64,000 nt of DNA from Verrucomicrobiales bacterium. GTDB taxonomy: Bacteria > Verrucomicrobiota > Verrucomicrobiia > Limisphaerales > CAIMTB01. A program made the translations under genes and the position numbers. This document shows, piece by piece, positions 27,811-36,859 of the stretch; position 1 is the first letter of the stretch; the number at the start of each line of letters is the position of its first letter. The notes beneath the pieces were generated by a model. That model worked only from the letters and a program-made list of their open reading frames with translations. It was not told where the DNA came from and ran no database searches. Location of the stretch: NCBI GenBank assembly GCA_016795425.1, contig JAEUHG010000131.1, positions 62,001-126,000 on the forward strand. Reading direction: 5' to 3'.

Positions 27811-28060
27811 TGCGGAGCCCGACGGAGGTTCTCCGGCGCTCAGATCTGCGAAGAGTCCCAGAGAAGGAACGGTGCCCAGACGCCAAACGGAACATGCAAC
27901 CACGGATAGGGGCGATTCAGCCGTCCTTCGGGAGTCTCGACGAGGCATTGGTCGAGGTTCTCCATCATTACGCTCTCAAACTCCCTCAGCCCGGAGCGGC
28001 TCGGTGGAGCCGTGCCGCCATAGACCCTAAGTCGAAAGAAATGCCAAAACCTCCAGGCAG

Positions 28061-31000
28061 TCAGCTGGAGTAGCCCGGGATGCGATCAAAAACCACGACA
28101 TCAATCACCCCGTCGCGAGCGACCGAAGCGGCCAACTCGGCAAGTTTGTCGGAAAACAACTCCCACCTGCCCACGATGGGGATACCTCCGCCATCATTGA
28201 TGGCCCGGAACCGGATGGAGGTGCCCGTGGGTTGTCCATCTCCTTCCAGGCCGGTCACAATGATCCCGCTGAGGCCAAAGCGATTGGTATATCTTCCCGC
28301 CACGTCTGCGGTGTCATTCCGCAACAGGGCCCCGGGACGGCCGGTTGATGTCAGCCAGATGGGTCCGTGCCGATGAAGCATTTGGCCAAGCTCAACAGGT
28401 GTGGGCAACCTGCCAAATGCCAGACCTGGCACTCGTCGTATCAATGCAGGAACGCCAGCTCTCGCCCGGGTGGATGTCGCTCCTAAGAGAGCGTCCGCTT
28501 CGCGCGCCGTCGGAGCGTCCAGGATCCCCTCTCCCCTGCGGTACCGCTCCAGGAACATGGGGTGGTCCATCGTCATATCCAGGAGCTCGAGCGCTTGCTC
28601 GACCGTATAGGCCTCTCGGCCGGAGACCACACCTTCACGCCACGACATCAGCAAAGAGACAGCCACAGCCCAGTGGTTCAGGGCCGGGCAATCATTCACC
28701 GGGCTCGCCAGCCTCAGGCGCCAGGCTTCCGGTATTTCCTGCCGCAGGCTTACCGCGCTCGGCTCGCCACCGCCCGTCAGTTGGCTGGCCAAGGCTGCCG
28801 CTGCTTCGCGGTACTGCTGGGGAGTGATCGCGTTGGTGTCGCGAAGCTGGTTAAGCACCTGCATCGCGCCATGCGCCTGGCGGAGAGGAGAGCCCATCGA
28901 GACGGAACCGTCCCTGGCCTCCCCACCGGCATCCGGCCGGCTGCTGCTGGAACTCGAACCACCCCCTCCTCCGGTCGGCGGCGACGCGGCGGACGCCGGA
29001 TTGCCGGAGTCAGCCGGCGTGGCCAACCCCTTTCGAATGGCCTCCAAGGTTTTATCTTTGTCGATCTCCGCGAGTTTGATCTTCGTATCTGACTCCCGTT
29101 GCGCGGTCTCCAAGCCGACACTTCCCTCGATCATCTTCTGCAGGATTGCCGAGACCTCTCCTTTGGCAGACTGGTCCCGGAAGATGTCCGACTTTCCGAG
29201 GATTTCGAGGACGGCCTGCATGCCTGCAGGCGGTGGGGCAGCTTCCGGCGGCGTGATCGTGACTCCCGCGGAGGATGGCACCGAAGGATCTGCCGACAAA
29301 TCACGCGCACGACTGGAGTTCACCGATACGGGATCAATCGCCGGTGCACTCTGACAATCGCAGAGCGGTTCCGGCGGGATGCGTGTGAAGTCGTACTCCT
29401 CACAGGCGTTGCAATGGGCCAGTTTCGCTTCTGCGAACGCGCCGCGCGTGGGTAAGGAGATACGCCGCTCGACGGGTTCGAGTCTCGGTGTGGGTACGGA
29501 GTCTGAGAAATGGCCAACAGCAAGAGGAACGGCAAGGTAATCCCCAATGACTCCAACGACCCGGTTCTCCACGAAGTCCAGAAGTCGCCCCGAAATCGTT
29601 CGTCCTCCCGATTCCTCGGAAAACGCAAAGCGGTCCAACCAGAGGGCGCGCACCCCGGAATCCTCCGCGATCCATAGCGCCCGGCGATAGTGAAGCTTGT
29701 GCTCATTGAGGTGATTCAGCAACTGTCGCACCCGCCAGCGCTGTAGCGCCGTCAGCCCGACTGCGGACGATTCTGGAGCCTCCACCCAGGGAGTGACCTC
29801 GAATTCGGCCGGTGCGTCCCTCCGCACCGCACGCACGGGCGCGTCCGCTGGTGTATGGTAGAGCGTCCATGACGGTCCACTGTCAGTGACCACGGCGGCG
29901 ACGCTCCGAATGTCGAACGCCGGTGACGGGTGCCTCCTTCCAGGCAGTGACGAGATTTCGATTCGTAGAGATCTAATTGCGGTTCGCCGGACTGGCAGGA
30001 CCGGCTCGACGAGGAACATCTCTTCGCGCAAGTCATCGGTTGGCGAGGATCTCCTGAATGGAGGCAAGCCGCTCTCCAAGGTTTGAAAAAGATTGGTCCG
30101 GTCGGGCGAGGATGTGGTGCCAAGCCCAGAAAAGGTCGACGCGGCGAAGTCCCCGCTCCGAATCGCGTTACGGATTTGAACTGGCAAATTAGCAACCGCG
30201 ACGGTCAGAGCATTGAGCTTCTCTTCGAGTCTCGCCAACTCACCGGCTTCTTCGGCCACTAGCCGAAGCGGCACTGTGGACAAGCCGCCGAATTGATTCT
30301 GCACCACCAGTGATGCGGTAATGATCACATTGGTGCCCACCGGTTCCGCAGAGGGCAAGATCCGCAGCCAGAATCGAGTCAGCAAACGGTCGTCCGCGCT
30401 TGTTTCAGGCGGTCGTTCCTCCGCCTCTGCCCGCGCCCGGTCAGCCGCTTCGAGGTCATCAAAGGCGGTAGCCAGCGTGGGATCCAACAAGGCGCCGAGG
30501 AGTTCACGTCGATATCGGAGCACCTCCGCTGCGTTGAACGGGTCCAGTGGTCTTTTCACCAGGATGACGTCGGTCTTGCGCGTCAGCCTCGTCGACACAA
30601 TAAAGTGCCGGACCACCTCGTAATAGAGGACCGTCATGGCGTGGCACCGGTTGTGGTTAACAACGGTGCGGGTCTCGGCGCGCTGGCTTTCCGCTTGCGA
30701 GGCATGCACCACCACGGTGCTGCGCAGTTCACGGGTGAGCGTGCTGGCCTGGTCGACGCTGTCCATCAGTCGCTGCAGGGTCTCGCTCGCGACATCGCGC
30801 GAACCACTGGTGGTGGAATAGCCACCGCCCAGCGACAGAACCCCGGAAAGCATCGAACCGATGTCCGAGATCGCGCCCCCACCCAACAACGAGCCGCCTC
30901 GCTGCCATTCGTCGATTGCTGCCTGCACCGTTTCCCTGATCGCGCGATCACGCAGTTGACGATGGGACAACGAGTCAACCGAGGTCATGGACTCGGTACG

Positions 31001-31735
31001 TTCCTTGGTCTCCTCACGAGACCAGTCCAACAGCGCCACGTTGACCGACTCGCAGGGAGCGAGTGGCAGGCTATACATGACGCGTCCAAGTCCATGCCCT
31101 ACGGGTCGCCACGACATCTCATATTCCAAAAGTGCTCCGCGCCGGTAACAGACTGAAGATCCAGCCGGTCGTTTCGGATCCATGATTATTTCGCATGGGG
31201 CGGGTTTGTGCACGGAAAGCGAGCCAGGATCGGACACTGGTTCGCGGAGAATCTGACTGAACCTGATGAGGGCAACCGGTTCGTGTGACGGCAGTACTTC
31301 TTCGCATTTGCCTTCTCCGAAACGGACCAGACTTACCGCCGCGAACGAGGCGGGAGAAACCTTCCAGTCGGCCAAACTGTTGCCCTGCAAAGAAGGCAGC
31401 AAACCTTGATCGGACGGGCGAATAGCCCAAAGGGCCTCGGCCGGGAAGGGAAGGATTGGCCCGTCTTCGCCGTCGACCAGATAAGGCAGCGCATCTACGA
31501 CGCTGTCCGAGGCCATGAGCGGGCGGAGGGATAGGCTGACAACTTCCTCCCGCTTGGCAGCTACTCCCGTGAGATTGAATGATAGGTAACCGGCGTGGTC
31601 TGAGACCAGCACGCCGGCGGGAACCTTTCGCGCCCCACCGGGATTGCTGGCTTTCACCTCGGCGATGGCCTCCAGGACGACCCCGGAAAGCGGCACCGCC
31701 CGCTCACGATCAAATACGAAGGCTCGAAGACGCAT
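28061..31735 (-). CDS. 1224-residue multidomain protein ending in an inactivated papain-like domain
   Basis: No signal peptide is seen. The N-terminus (1-70) looks like a carboxypeptidase-regulatory-type beta sandwich. A large unrecognised core follows, then a helical region and a Gly/Ser linker near residue 920. The last 210 residues resemble the papain-like C70/C39-type fold: the CWAAAxxMLxSWR pattern appears as NHWAVAVSLLMSWR (His1021 in place of Cys), and the HAxVVTGIxGDG pattern as LSGIIVTGLEGDG (no His near 1155). The inD residue pair remains (N1180, D1181). Both catalytic residues are thus lost. It converges with the giant secreted gene. Possible roles are a binding scaffold, a toxin-like cargo or a structural protein; the sequence does not decide. 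Confidence 0.7.
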   Translation of the reverse strand: MRLRAFVFDRERAVPLSGVVLEAIAEVKASNPGGARKVPAGVLVSDHAGYLSFNLTGVAAKREEVVSLSLRPLMASDSVVDALPYLVDGEDGPILPFPAEALWAIRPSDQGLLPSLQGNSLADWKVSPASFAAVSLVRFGEGKCEEVLPSHEPVALIRFSQILREPVSDPGSLSVHKPAPCEIIMDPKRPAGSSVCYRRGALLEYEMSWRPVGHGLGRVMYSLPLAPCESVNVALLDWSREETKERTESMTSVDSLSHRQLRDRAIRETVQAAIDEWQRGGSLLGGGAISDIGSMLSGVLSLGGGYSTTSGSRDVASETLQRLMDSVDQASTLTRELRSTVVVHASQAESQRAETRTVVNHNRCHAMTVLYYEVVRHFIVSTRLTRKTDVILVKRPLDPFNAAEVLRYRRELLGALLDPTLATAFDDLEAADRARAEAEERPPETSADDRLLTRFWLRILPSAEPVGTNVIITASLVVQNQFGGLSTVPLRLVAEEAGELARLEEKLNALTVAVANLPVQIRNAIRSGDFAASTFSGLGTTSSPDRTNLFQTLESGLPPFRRSSPTDDLREEMFLVEPVLPVRRTAIRSLRIEISSLPGRRHPSPAFDIRSVAAVVTDSGPSWTLYHTPADAPVRAVRRDAPAEFEVTPWVEAPESSAVGLTALQRWRVRQLLNHLNEHKLHYRRALWIAEDSGVRALWLDRFAFSEESGGRTISGRLLDFVENRVVGVIGDYLAVPLAVGHFSDSVPTPRLEPVERRISLPTRGAFAEAKLAHCNACEEYDFTRIPPEPLCDCQSAPAIDPVSVNSSRARDLSADPSVPSSAGVTITPPEAAPPPAGMQAVLEILGKSDIFRDQSAKGEVSAILQKMIEGSVGLETAQRESDTKIKLAEIDKDKTLEAIRKGLATPADSGNPASAASPPTGGGGGSSSSSSRPDAGGEARDGSVSMGSPLRQAHGAMQVLNQLRDTNAITPQQYREAAAALASQLTGGGEPSAVSLRQEIPEAWRLRLASPVNDCPALNHWAVAVSLLMSWREGVVSGREAYTVEQALELLDMTMDHPMFLERYRRGEGILDAPTAREADALLGATSTRARAGVPALIRRVPGLAFGRLPTPVELGQMLHRHGPIWLTSTGRPGALLRNDTADVAGRYTNRFGLSGIIVTGLEGDGQPTGTSIRFRAINDGGGIPIVGRWELFSDKLAELAASVARDGVIDVVVFDRIPGYSS

Positions 31736-31780
31736 GAAAAGGGATTTTCGGTAAGGGTTTTGCTTCGCGAATCAGGTTCG

Positions 31781-31969
31781 CTACGGGCGACTGCGGCGCC
31801 GGAGCCAACCGGACTGTTCCAGCGCACCGGTCAGAGCAGAGGCGGTTAATGCATCCATGGACTGGATTGGATTTGGGGTCGGTCTAGGCACCAGGTGGAT
31901 GTCCGATCTTTGAGGTCTCATTTGATAGAGCGGAAAATCGTCCCCACAATTACGACGATTGTCTTCCAA
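31781..31969 (-). CDS. Possible small protein, 62 residues
   Basis: A short frame ends 45 bases before the start of the 1224-residue protein gene on the same strand, so co-transcription is possible. The product is polar and Arg/Pro-rich (LVPRPTPNP, LEQSGWLRRRSRP) with no recognised domain. There is no strong ribosome-binding site. It could equally be leader sequence of the large gene. Confidence 0.3.
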   Translation of the reverse strand: MEDNRRNCGDDFPLYQMRPQRSDIHLVPRPTPNPIQSMDALTASALTGALEQSGWLRRRSRP

Positions 31970-32447
31970 ACCTGAGATTTCGGGCGGCGGCGCATCGAAC
32001 GTGTCCTGCCGCCCTACTGCTTCTCAGGTAAATGCGTAATTCCGCGCTCGGAACAATCAGGAGATTGCAGTTGGCCCACGCGTTGATCAGCAGGGTGGTT
32101 CTGGCGATGCAGCGCCAGCCTGCCCCGCCGAGGTGCGGCAGCAGCGGGTGCGCGAGCAGCCAAGCGGGTTTGCCGCGGCGCGCGGAGAGCCATTACGAAC
32201 GAGCACCGGTTTTGCTCCCCCTGTCCGATCGATCGAAAGCGGCGTCGCGCTACGCCTGCCGGCACCTTTCAAAAAAGAAAGTCCCAGGGTTCGCCCCGCG
32301 CGATTCTTGTCTTTCCGCGAAGAGTGGGGTCTTTCCTTTCAGTCGAAACCTAACCGCCAGATCCGCAAATCCATGGCTTGCAAGCAAAGCAAATCCTCTG
32401 CAAAACTATCGCTTATACCTCAATTGATTGGCTCACGAAATTTGCCC
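31970..32447. other. Intergenic region between divergent genes
   Basis: No gene is recognised. It must hold the promoters for the minus-strand giant gene and the plus-strand pseudopilin gene. The pseudopilin frame is open back to 32133, but the residues there are Arg/Ser-rich without domain character, so I treat it as untranslated. Confidence 0.4.
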
Positions 32448-33275
32448 ATGCACACAACCCCCTGTCCGCGAAGGAGCCGATCATCCGGCTTCACCCTCAT
32501 CGAGTTGCTGGTGGTGATCGCCATTATTGCGATCCTCGCCAGCATGCTGCTTCCCGCCTTGGGAAAGGCCAAAAGCAAGGCGCAGGGCATCCTGTGTCTC
32601 AGCAATGGCAAACAGCTGATGCTGGCATGGGCTCTTTATTCGGGCGATCACCAGGAGAAAATCTGCCCCTCCACAGGGTTGGGAGGATTGGTGGCCACCC
32701 ATAGCCCGACCAAAAACTACCCGCTCAACCAGTGGTGCATGGGGACGATGCACGCGGGACCGAGCTGGACCAATACGATCCTGATCATGGATTCACTGCT
32801 GTTTAAGTACGTGAATTCTTTGGGGGTTTACAAATGCCCCGCCGACCGAGCGACGACCAGGAGCCCGTTCGGCAAAGGTGGAGGCATCCCCAAGGTGCGA
32901 AGCAACTCGATGAGTTGCTTCATGAATCCCCTTCCCGGCGAGACGCGCGCCAGGGGTAAAGTGTATCGCAACCAGGGGGATTTCGTGCTGGGTCCCTCCA
33001 AGACTTGGGTGACGATCGACGAGAATCCGGCCTCGATCAATGACGGCTGGTTTGTGCATGAGTCAAAGACCTCGTTCGTGGATTATCCCGCTTCCTACCA
33101 CAACAATGCCGGCGGCCTTTCCTTCGCGGACGGTCACTCGGAAATCAAGAAGTGGAAATCGCCGGCAATCCTCACCTACGGCCTAACGGGCGCCAGGGCG
33201 AATGTAGCCCTTGATACGCCCGACGCCACCTGGCTCTACGAGCGGACCACCGACTTCACTCTGCCCTGGAACTAG
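32448..33275 (+). CDS. Pseudopilin-like protein with H-X9-DG motif
   Basis: The 275-residue protein has a type IV prepilin leader: basic residues, then SG|FTLIELLVVIAIIAIL with the cleavage Gly before Phe and the Glu at position +5. The single N-terminal helix continues into a globular domain ending in HNNAGGLSFADG, an H-X9-DG signature common in verrucomicrobial and planctomycetal pseudopilin-like families. It would be inserted in the inner membrane and processed by PilD. No secretion ATPase or secretin gene is nearby. ATG 32448 puts the leader at a normal distance of about 14 residues. Confidence 0.88.
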   Translation: MHTTPCPRRSRSSGFTLIELLVVIAIIAILASMLLPALGKAKSKAQGILCLSNGKQLMLAWALYSGDHQEKICPSTGLGGLVATHSPTKNYPLNQWCMGTMHAGPSWTNTILIMDSLLFKYVNSLGVYKCPADRATTRSPFGKGGGIPKVRSNSMSCFMNPLPGETRARGKVYRNQGDFVLGPSKTWVTIDENPASINDGWFVHESKTSFVDYPASYHNNAGGLSFADGHSEIKKWKSPAILTYGLTGARANVALDTPDATWLYERTTDFTLPWN

Positions 33276-33292
33276 CGGATGCAAATTCCGCT
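33274..33292 (+). terminator. Possible short hairpin terminator
   Basis: AGCGGA (33274-33279) pairs with TCCGCT (33287-33292) across a 7-base loop, starting at the stop codon of the pseudopilin gene and followed by TATT. The stem is short and the T-tract weak. Confidence 0.3.
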
Positions 33293-33365
33293 TATTCCTG
33301 GATAGGCGAGTCCAGAGGACCACATCTGCTGCCCGCGGTTCTGGCAGCCCTGGCCTCACGACACG

Positions 33366-34802
33366 TCAGTTCGGAAGTATCCCGCCCGGCACCATCTTCC
33401 GTCCGGCATGCTTCCAGAGCTTGGTTTTCAGGGAAGGAAACAGTTCGAGGGCGTTGTCGCGCAGGATCTGGCGTCCGATGCGCAAGGCATGGTTTTCGCG
33501 GATCTCTTTGCGCTCCACCTTCTCGGCCAGAGCCTCGGCCAGGCAACGACGGGTAAACTCGGTGGCCGCGTAGATGCCCTCGGCATGGTGGGCGTCCGCA
33601 CCCCATAGGATTCGGTTCGACCCCATCACCTCCAGCCATTCCTGGTAGGCCCGTTTGCCCACGGTGTAGCTGATGGTGGGCAACCAGACCGAGTCGATCC
33701 ATACGTTGGAGTGCCGGGTGGCGATCGCTCCGGTTTCGCCGATCCAGGGATACCCCCCATGAAACAGGATGAACTTGGTCTTGGGATTGGCGGCGATCAG
33801 GTCCACCAGGAGCATCGGGTTGCTTCCCTGAATCCGGGCGTGGCCGGTGTGAATCTGAAAGGGCAACTCGAGTCGCGCACTCAATTCCACGATGCGCCAC
33901 ATGACGTAATCTTGAAGCGCCTTGGTATCCTCCCGGTTCGCCGACGAGGCCGGCCGTCCCCAGGCCCGCTCCGCACGCTCCTTCGAGACGTTCTCGAAGT
34001 CCAACGTTCGCTCGTAGGCGGTGGTGGTCTTTAGGCAGACGGCTCCCTTGGACTTCCCGAAGGCCATGATGCGCTCGATCACCGCAAGGTAATCGTCGAG
34101 GGATTCGATCTTTTGTCCGTGTTCCGCGGCAAAACGGTACGGCGAGTCCTTCGGGTTGGGAAACTCCGAGGGGTGCGCGCTCCGAATCAGCGGCGTCACG
34201 TTCACGGCCGGAACGGCAAACGGATATTCCAGGCCGAATCCGAGCCGGTCCCAGTAGGGATCCATCACCATCAGTTCGATGTTGGCCCGCTCGGTCACGA
34301 CCTCGTAAACCCAACGGGCATCCTTGTAGTGATCGAAGATCCGCTGATCGAGCGTCGCCGCGTCGGCGTCGGTGATGGCATCGAAATCAACGCCATAAAG
34401 ATCGGTGAAGGCGGACAACTGATAGCGGTAGAAGCTGGTGGCTCGGGCGTTGTCAAAATCGCGCTTGGCCACGGACCACCATTCGTCGAACCGCCCGCTC
34501 TTCGGCCAGGCACTGAGCGGGTTGAACCACGTGTAATAGCTGCTGCGCCAAAGCGATTGCAGGCCCATGCCGAACCCGCGTTCGGTTTCCACTCGTCCCT
34601 GGATGATGGCGAACGGCGGCAGGTGATCGTGGGTGTCGATGGCCGGAGTGGCGTCGAGGGCCGTCTTGATGGTTCGGTACGTCGCGGTGTCCTTGACATC
34701 CAAGGTTGCCCCGCAAAGCGAGACGGCGAGTCCGCCGATGCCGGCGAGCCAACCGAACCCATGAAGGGCCATTTTCCAGTGTCGTCTCGCGGAAGAATGC
34801 AT
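33366..34802 (-). CDS. Secreted amidohydrolase-2 family protein
   Basis: The 478-residue protein has an N-terminal signal peptide (ALHGFGWLAGIGGLAVSLCGA) and a TIM-barrel metal-dependent hydrolase fold of the amidohydrolase-2 type. Metal ligands are visible as DTHDHLPP (HxH), IHTGHAR, HGGYPW and the Asp in LWGADAHH. The first barrel region also recalls glucuronate isomerase (a related fold). Start ATG 34802 has AAGGA seven bases upstream. It follows the AI-2E family gene by 24 bases and is probably co-transcribed with it. The substrate is unknown; decarboxylases of aromatic acids also belong to this fold. Confidence 0.85.
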   Translation of the reverse strand: MHSSARRHWKMALHGFGWLAGIGGLAVSLCGATLDVKDTATYRTIKTALDATPAIDTHDHLPPFAIIQGRVETERGFGMGLQSLWRSSYYTWFNPLSAWPKSGRFDEWWSVAKRDFDNARATSFYRYQLSAFTDLYGVDFDAITDADAATLDQRIFDHYKDARWVYEVVTERANIELMVMDPYWDRLGFGLEYPFAVPAVNVTPLIRSAHPSEFPNPKDSPYRFAAEHGQKIESLDDYLAVIERIMAFGKSKGAVCLKTTTAYERTLDFENVSKERAERAWGRPASSANREDTKALQDYVMWRIVELSARLELPFQIHTGHARIQGSNPMLLVDLIAANPKTKFILFHGGYPWIGETGAIATRHSNVWIDSVWLPTISYTVGKRAYQEWLEVMGSNRILWGADAHHAEGIYAATEFTRRCLAEALAEKVERKEIRENHALRIGRQILRDNALELFPSLKTKLWKHAGRKMVPGGILPN

Positions 34803-34826
34803 GACTCGATCCTTCTTTCGGGGCCT

Positions 34827-36029
34827 CTATCGATCGTCGGCATGCGGCGAATCCTCCAATGCAATCGTCCCATCTTGCTTCTTCCGGGCGAATCGCCGCT
34901 CGCTCCAGATAGGAACGCCGAAAACATCGTGAAGAAAATAGTGGGCCACCGGCACACCGAGGAGCATTCCCCAGACCCCGAAAGCGTGGTGTCCAATGAA
35001 GAGGATGATGAGGACGATCACCGAATTGATCTTCAGGTGCTTGCCGTAAATCAATGGATTGAGCAGGTAAGCCTCGATCGCATGGACCACGATGACCATG
35101 ACGATGGCGAGGATGGCGAGGTTCAATCCATCGGCGTTGATCGCGACGAGGACGATGGGGATGGTCGAGATGAACACCCCGAGCACTGGGATGAAGCTGC
35201 AGAGAAAGACGATGAGAGAGAGGGCCGTCAACGAGGGCACTCCGAGCAGGCTCAACCCGATGAAGGTGAGAATCGTGTTCACCACCGCGATCATGGCCTG
35301 GGCCTGGATCGAGCGGCCGACGGTGTAACCGAATCGCACCACCGGCATGGCCGTCTCCTCGTAGAAATCGCGCAGGCGGGAATTGCGCAGACTGCGGACC
35401 TCCTCTCCGAGACGGAGCAGGTCGAGGGAAATGAGGAAGCTGAACAGAAGCGCGAGCAGGACCGTGGCCGAGCCGGCCCATAGCGCCCGAATCATCCCCG
35501 GCGCGGCATGGGTGAGGCGCTGGATCTGATACTCCAGGAAGAGCTGAATGACCGCTTTATCCTCGCCGGCGGCGGAATCGGCGAGGAGCGACTCGGGAAT
35601 CGTGCTCCGCAGGTAATTCATCAGCATCGGCTCCACCGTCGGGTAGCGTTGCACAAGGGCGCCGCGCAGCTCGAGAAGGCGTTCCTCGGTCTTCGGCAGG
35701 TTGCCGACGAGGTTCATCGCCTCGCGCGCCACCTGGGGGACGATGAAGGTGGTGGCCGATACCAGCAGGGTCACGAGGAGGGCAAAGGCCCCGCAAATGG
35801 CCAGACGGCGCGGCATTCGAACCCTTCGTGCGAAGAAGTCCGAAATCGGCGCGGCGATGAAGGCGATAGCGAACGTCAGGAAGATGAGGCTGAAAAACGG
35901 GCGGAGCAGCCAGAGCAGCAGACCGAGGACCACCCACATGAGAAAGCGTCGGTTGGCCAGGTAGAACTGCTCGAAGCTGAAACCTCGCGTCGCGGTATTC
36001 CGGGGTTGGTTGCCAAATTCATCCATCAT
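34827..36029 (-). CDS. AI-2E family transporter
   Basis: A 400-residue polytopic membrane protein of the AI-2E/PerM/TqsA family. It shows about eight hydrophobic segments, a central soluble loop (residues 75-150), and the conserved C-terminal IPVLGVFISTIPIVL and HAIEAYLLNPLIYGKHLKI blocks. Members export autoinducer-2 or other small molecules or ions; the specific substrate is not readable. ATG 36029 (or 36026) is preferred to the longer open frame starting at 36098 because the amphipathic N-terminus then precedes the first helix by about 25 residues. It is probably in an operon with the amidohydrolase downstream. Confidence 0.88.
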   Translation of the reverse strand: MMDEFGNQPRNTATRGFSFEQFYLANRRFLMWVVLGLLLWLLRPFFSLIFLTFAIAFIAAPISDFFARRVRMPRRLAICGAFALLVTLLVSATTFIVPQVAREAMNLVGNLPKTEERLLELRGALVQRYPTVEPMLMNYLRSTIPESLLADSAAGEDKAVIQLFLEYQIQRLTHAAPGMIRALWAGSATVLLALLFSFLISLDLLRLGEEVRSLRNSRLRDFYEETAMPVVRFGYTVGRSIQAQAMIAVVNTILTFIGLSLLGVPSLTALSLIVFLCSFIPVLGVFISTIPIVLVAINADGLNLAILAIVMVIVVHAIEAYLLNPLIYGKHLKINSVIVLIILFIGHHAFGVWGMLLGVPVAHYFLHDVFGVPIWSERRFARKKQDGTIALEDSPHADDR

Positions 36030-36213
36030 CGGCAGCCGAACTCTAGGGATACCCACCCGATCCCGCCACCAGAAGCGGTGCGAGTCTGGCCGCGTCACGC
36101 GACGGCGTTCAATGTCGCGCAGCGAATCCCGGGCCTCGGGTTTCAGGGGTGGATCAAGGCCGTTCTCGCCCAGGAAGCATCCACGTTGGCGGAGACCACC
36201 GTCGGCGACCGAC

Positions 36214-36681
36214 CTAAACAGGCATCTTCGCCTCAGCCAGGGTGAGCGTCCCGGTGGCGATCAAGTCGCGGCCGACCGTCGCCTCCACTTCAAACCGATG
36301 CAGCCCGGCGAACTGCCGGTCGCCGCGCGCCTTCAGGATCAACGTGTCGCCGGGCACGGCCGGACGGGTGAATTTCAACTGGGTCGTGGCCAGGAACATC
36401 GCCTTTGGCTGAACGGGCGTGGCTCCCGCCGACAGTTTTTCCGACAACCCCACCAGCAAGCCGCTGGTCTGCGCCAGGGCCTCCGCCACCAGAACACCTG
36501 GCATGATCGCGCGCCCTGGAAAATGCCCGGCGAAATACGCCTCGTCCGCGCGCAGCGTGCGCTCCGCCACGATCTGGCGGCCGGGTTCCAACGACACGAC
36601 ACGATCCACAAAGAGAAACGGCGCCCGATGCGGCAGCACCGCCATCAACTCCTCCAACTCATAAATTCGAGCTTCGGCCAT
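36214..36681 (-). CDS. fabZ: 3-hydroxyacyl-ACP dehydratase
   Basis: A 155-residue single hotdog domain with the FabZ active-site block HFPGRAIMPGVLVAEALAQTSG, giving the catalytic His and Glu. LPHRAPFLFVDRV opens the fold as in all FabZ proteins. It removes water from 3-hydroxyacyl-ACP in type II fatty acid synthesis. The usual neighbours lpxA/lpxC/fabI are absent here; it is divergent from a sensor kinase gene and 184 bases upstream of the AI-2E gene. It is the only dehydratase recognised in the window, so it may serve housekeeping lipid synthesis, the aryl-polyene cluster, or both. Confidence 0.93.
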   Translation of the reverse strand: MAEARIYELEELMAVLPHRAPFLFVDRVVSLEPGRQIVAERTLRADEAYFAGHFPGRAIMPGVLVAEALAQTSGLLVGLSEKLSAGATPVQPKAMFLATTQLKFTRPAVPGDTLILKARGDRQFAGLHRFEVEATVGRDLIATGTLTLAEAKMPV

Positions 36682-36859
36682 ATCCGCGCCTTAATCCACT
36701 TAAGCAAATGTTGGCCCGCAGGAGACCGCTGGATCCACGGGCTTCGTCGTTCCGAGGATCGTTCCAGCCTTTCATTCCCTTCACAAGATCGCGGCTCTCC
36801 CTGACATGGCCCGTGATCGACACTTCGCCCGGGCTGCTCTTGAATCGAATGACCTCGAC

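Noticed and set aside
34113..35483. A 456-codon plus-strand frame across the amidohydrolase and AI-2E genes
   Set aside because: It spans two real minus-strand genes and their gap; the product is His/Asp/Glu-rich low-complexity sequence.
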